Of a stretch of 26,591 nucleotides of DNA, positions 24,675 through 26,591 are shown in pieces. The stretch is from an uncultured Eubacteriales bacterium. Its GTDB lineage: Bacteria; Bacillota; Clostridia; Peptostreptococcales; Anaerovoracaceae. Numbering within the stretch: the first letter of the stretch is position 1; every line of letters starts with the position of its first letter. The translations under genes were made by a program, and so were the position numbers. The notes under the pieces were generated by a model that worked only from the letters and a program-made list of their open reading frames with translations, was not told the origin of the DNA and made no database searches. The DNA lies in assembly GCA_900553025.1 (NCBI GenBank), contig USBT01000014.1:1-26591 (forward strand), read 5' to 3'.

Positions 24675-25652
24675 ATGATATTGAATTTTGTAATAATATA
24701 TAGGGTTGTCATAATTTTATTATTGTCTTCAGTGCTGGATTTCATATTTGGGGATCCTTTAAAGATTCCTCATCCAATTGTTTATATTGGAAAATTGATT
24801 TCAGGTCTGGAAAAACTGTTATCACCTGATTCCACGAAGACAGATGTGCCAAAGGGAGTGTTAATATTCATTTTAACGGTTATTATAAGCTTTTTAATTC
24901 CTTTTGCAGTTCTTTTAATTCTATACCGAGTTAATTTTTGGCTGGGACTGATTCTTGAGATATTCTGGTCATTTCAGATTCTTGCAGCAAGGACTCTTAG
25001 CATAGAGGCATATAAAGTTAAAAAATATCTTGATGACGGCAATCTCAAAGAGGCAAGACGAGCCCTTTCTATGATTGTCGGACGGGATACCTCACAGCTT
25101 ACTGAGGAGGATATCACAAAAGCTGTAGTTGAAACAGTTAGTGAGAATACTACGGATGGTATTGTTTCACCACTGATTGCAATTGCTATTGGTGGAGCTC
25201 CTTTAGGTTTTGCCTATAAGGCTGTCAATACCTTGGATTCAATGATTGGATATAGGAGTGAACAATACTTTTACTTCGGTAAGGCTTCCGCAATCTTAGA
25301 CGATGTTGTAAATTACTTGCCGGCAAGACTTACCGGAATTTCAATGTGCTTCGCATCGGCTTTGATTTCGGGGCTTTCTGCGAAGGATGCATGGCGTGTT
25401 ATGATGAGGGACCATGCGAAGCACGCATCTCCGAACGGGGGCTGGACTGAGGGAGCGACGGCTGGTGCTCTGGGAGTGAGGCTCGGAGGAGATGCGACAT
25501 ATTTCGGTGTTTTGTACAAGAAAGCTTCTTTAGGTGATCCGAAAAGAACTATAGAATCATGTGATATTGCAAGAGCAACTAAGCTAATGTGGATAAGTTC
25601 TATTATTGTTCTGATTCTTCTAGTGATTATAAGAATGTTATGCTATTTATAA
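24675..25652 (+). CDS. cbiB: Adenosylcobinamide-phosphate synthase CbiB
   Basis: CbiB is an integral membrane enzyme that attaches (R)-1-amino-2-propanol phosphate, the CobD product, to adenosylcobyric acid. It has 325 residues with hydrophobic segments at the N-terminus (about 5-22), around 58-100 and at the C-terminus (about 304-325). Family motifs: DFIFGDPLKIPHPIVYIGKL, MIVGRDTSQL, VETVSENTTDGIVSPL, NTLDSMIGYRSEQY, and HASPNGGWTEGATAGALGVRLGG; the last differs somewhat from the common PNAGWPEAAMAGALG. No Shine-Dalgarno precedes the ATG at 24675, unlike nearly every other gene here, so the start is less certain. cobD follows after 9 bases. Confidence 0.93.
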   Translation: MILNFVIIYRVVIILLLSSVLDFIFGDPLKIPHPIVYIGKLISGLEKLLSPDSTKTDVPKGVLIFILTVIISFLIPFAVLLILYRVNFWLGLILEIFWSFQILAARTLSIEAYKVKKYLDDGNLKEARRALSMIVGRDTSQLTEEDITKAVVETVSENTTDGIVSPLIAIAIGGAPLGFAYKAVNTLDSMIGYRSEQYFYFGKASAILDDVVNYLPARLTGISMCFASALISGLSAKDAWRVMMRDHAKHASPNGGWTEGATAGALGVRLGGDATYFGVLYKKASLGDPKRTIESCDIARATKLMWISSIIVLILLVIIRMLCYL

Positions 25653-25661
25653 CGGAGGACT

Positions 25662-26591
25662 ATGGTTAAATATATACACGGTGGAGATATATATAAGTAT
25701 GACAACAAAATATTGGATTTCTCGGCTAATATCAATCCTCTAGGCATGCCTGATACCGCAAAAAATGCGATAATAAATGGTATAGATAAATACGAGGCTT
25801 ATCCAGATTATTCATCTAGGCAGCTTAGAAATGCACTATCAATTTTTTATAATTTTGATGCAGATAGGATTGTCTGTGGCAACGGTGCTGCTGATTTGAT
25901 TTTTAGAATTTGTCTTGCACTAAGACCGAAAAAGGTTTTGATACCATCTCCGACATTTTCTGAATACGAAGAAGCAGCTAAAATCTCTGGTGGTGTAGTT
26001 CACAACCATATTTTGATAGAACAAGAAAATTTCGATGTAACATTAAAAATTATCGAATCGATTGATAAAGATACAGATATGGTATTCTTATGCAGTCCTA
26101 ATAATCCAACAGGTCGAGCTGTCGATTTGAGAATCATCGAAGCCATTTTGATTAAGCTGCAAGAGAATAAAGGCATTCTTGTTCTTGATCAATGTTTTGT
26201 AAATTTTTTGCTAGACGAAGACGAATATTTTGCAATTAATTTATTAAAAAAATATGATAATTTAATTATTTTAGGAGCCTTCACAAAGATTTTTGCTATG
26301 GCAGGACTGAGGCTTGGATATGCATTGTTTGGGTCAAAAGATATTGCTGCGAAAATCGAAAATACATTACAACCGTGGGCAGTATCAACCGTGGCTTCCG
26401 AGGCAGGGTGTGCCGCTTTAAGTAGGGATTTTATTAATAAGACCAAGCAGTATGTCAAAGAACAAAGAGATTTCTTGACTAATTCTCTATCAGATATAGG
26501 CATCAGAGTATTTGAATCTCAGGCTAACTATATTCTCATAAAGTCAGACCAGAATATTCTTGATGGAGATCTAGCTGATGAGGCTTTAAAA
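25662..26591 (+). CDS. cobD: L-threonine-O-3-phosphate decarboxylase CobD (3' truncated by window edge)
   Basis: CobD is a PLP enzyme of the aspartate-aminotransferase fold that decarboxylates threonine phosphate to aminopropanol phosphate for CbiB. The frame is open from ATG 25662 to the last base (310 codons, no stop); families run to about 350-370 residues. The N-terminal HGGDIYKYDNKILDFSANIN segment followed by PLG is the CobD hallmark that separates it from HisC. Other motifs: GNGAADLIFRI, PSPTFSEYEEAA, CSPNNPTG, and Lys209 in FTKIFAMAGLRLGY as the PLP lysine. The LDE-x-F motif reads LDQCFVNF, so Gln177 follows Asp176 where Glu is usual. GGAGG (25654-25658) precedes the ATG by 3 bases. 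Confidence 0.92.
   Translation, partial: MVKYIHGGDIYKYDNKILDFSANINPLGMPDTAKNAIINGIDKYEAYPDYSSRQLRNALSIFYNFDADRIVCGNGAADLIFRICLALRPKKVLIPSPTFSEYEEAAKISGGVVHNHILIEQENFDVTLKIIESIDKDTDMVFLCSPNNPTGRAVDLRIIEAILIKLQENKGILVLDQCFVNFLLDEDEYFAINLLKKYDNLIILGAFTKIFAMAGLRLGYALFGSKDIAAKIENTLQPWAVSTVASEAGCAALSRDFINKTKQYVKEQRDFLTNSLSDIGIRVFESQANYILIKSDQNILDGDLADEALK

Overview
The window is a tightly packed, entirely co-directional (+ strand) stretch of a low-GC bacterial chromosome holding 25 protein genes; the first and last run off the ends. The AT-rich codon use, strong purine-rich ribosome binding sites, the order plsX-rnc-smc-ftsY, the block der-plsY-gpsA, an oxygen-independent (cobalt-early) cobalamin route and a CobA-HemD fusion all point to an anaerobic member of the Clostridia. 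I cannot fix the family or genus from the sequence alone. I see no tRNA, rRNA, insertion sequence, phage gene or CRISPR array, and no gene-free stretch longer than 97 bases.

Positions 1-10233 are housekeeping. They encode phospholipid acyl-transfer and glycerol-phosphate supply (plsX, plsY, gpsA), RNase III (rnc), chromosome condensation (smc), the SRP receptor (ftsY), a ribosome-assembly GTPase (der) and a tRNA methylthiotransferase (miaB).

Positions 10226-26591 are one continuous tetrapyrrole-to-corrin cluster. It interleaves uroporphyrinogen III synthesis by the C5 route (hemA, hemL, hemB, hemC, hemD fused to cobA) and precorrin-2 oxidation with the anaerobic corrin-ring genes cbiD, cbiL, cbiF, cbiG, cbiH, cbiJ, cbiX and cbiET, then side-chain amidation and lower-loop synthesis (cbiA, cbiB, cobD). 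In pathway order: glutamyl-tRNA -> HemA -> HemL -> HemB -> HemC -> HemD -> CobA -> dehydrogenase -> CbiX (Co insertion) -> CbiL -> CbiH -> CbiF -> CbiG -> CbiD -> CbiJ -> CbiET -> [CbiC, not present here] -> CbiA -> [CbiP, not present] -> CbiB with CobD product. No haem-specific gene (hemE, hemN, hemH) lies in the window, so this set seems devoted to B12 and possibly sirohaem.

Fifteen of the 24 gene junctions overlap, mostly by exactly 4 or 8 bases, which suggests strong translational coupling. The B12 cluster starts inside the end of miaB, with no cobalamin riboswitch between them. The most unusual protein-level observation is in CbiA: the conserved nucleophilic cysteine of its glutaminase domain is replaced by serine (Ser332), and nearby motifs are altered too. 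Other oddities are a glutamyl-tRNA reductase of 340 residues that lacks the usual C-terminal dimerisation region, a minimal precorrin-2 dehydrogenase, a Glu-to-Gln change in CobD, and small inverted repeats in several of the few intergenic gaps. I did not find a wholly new system; this is a known pathway with several features worth checking.
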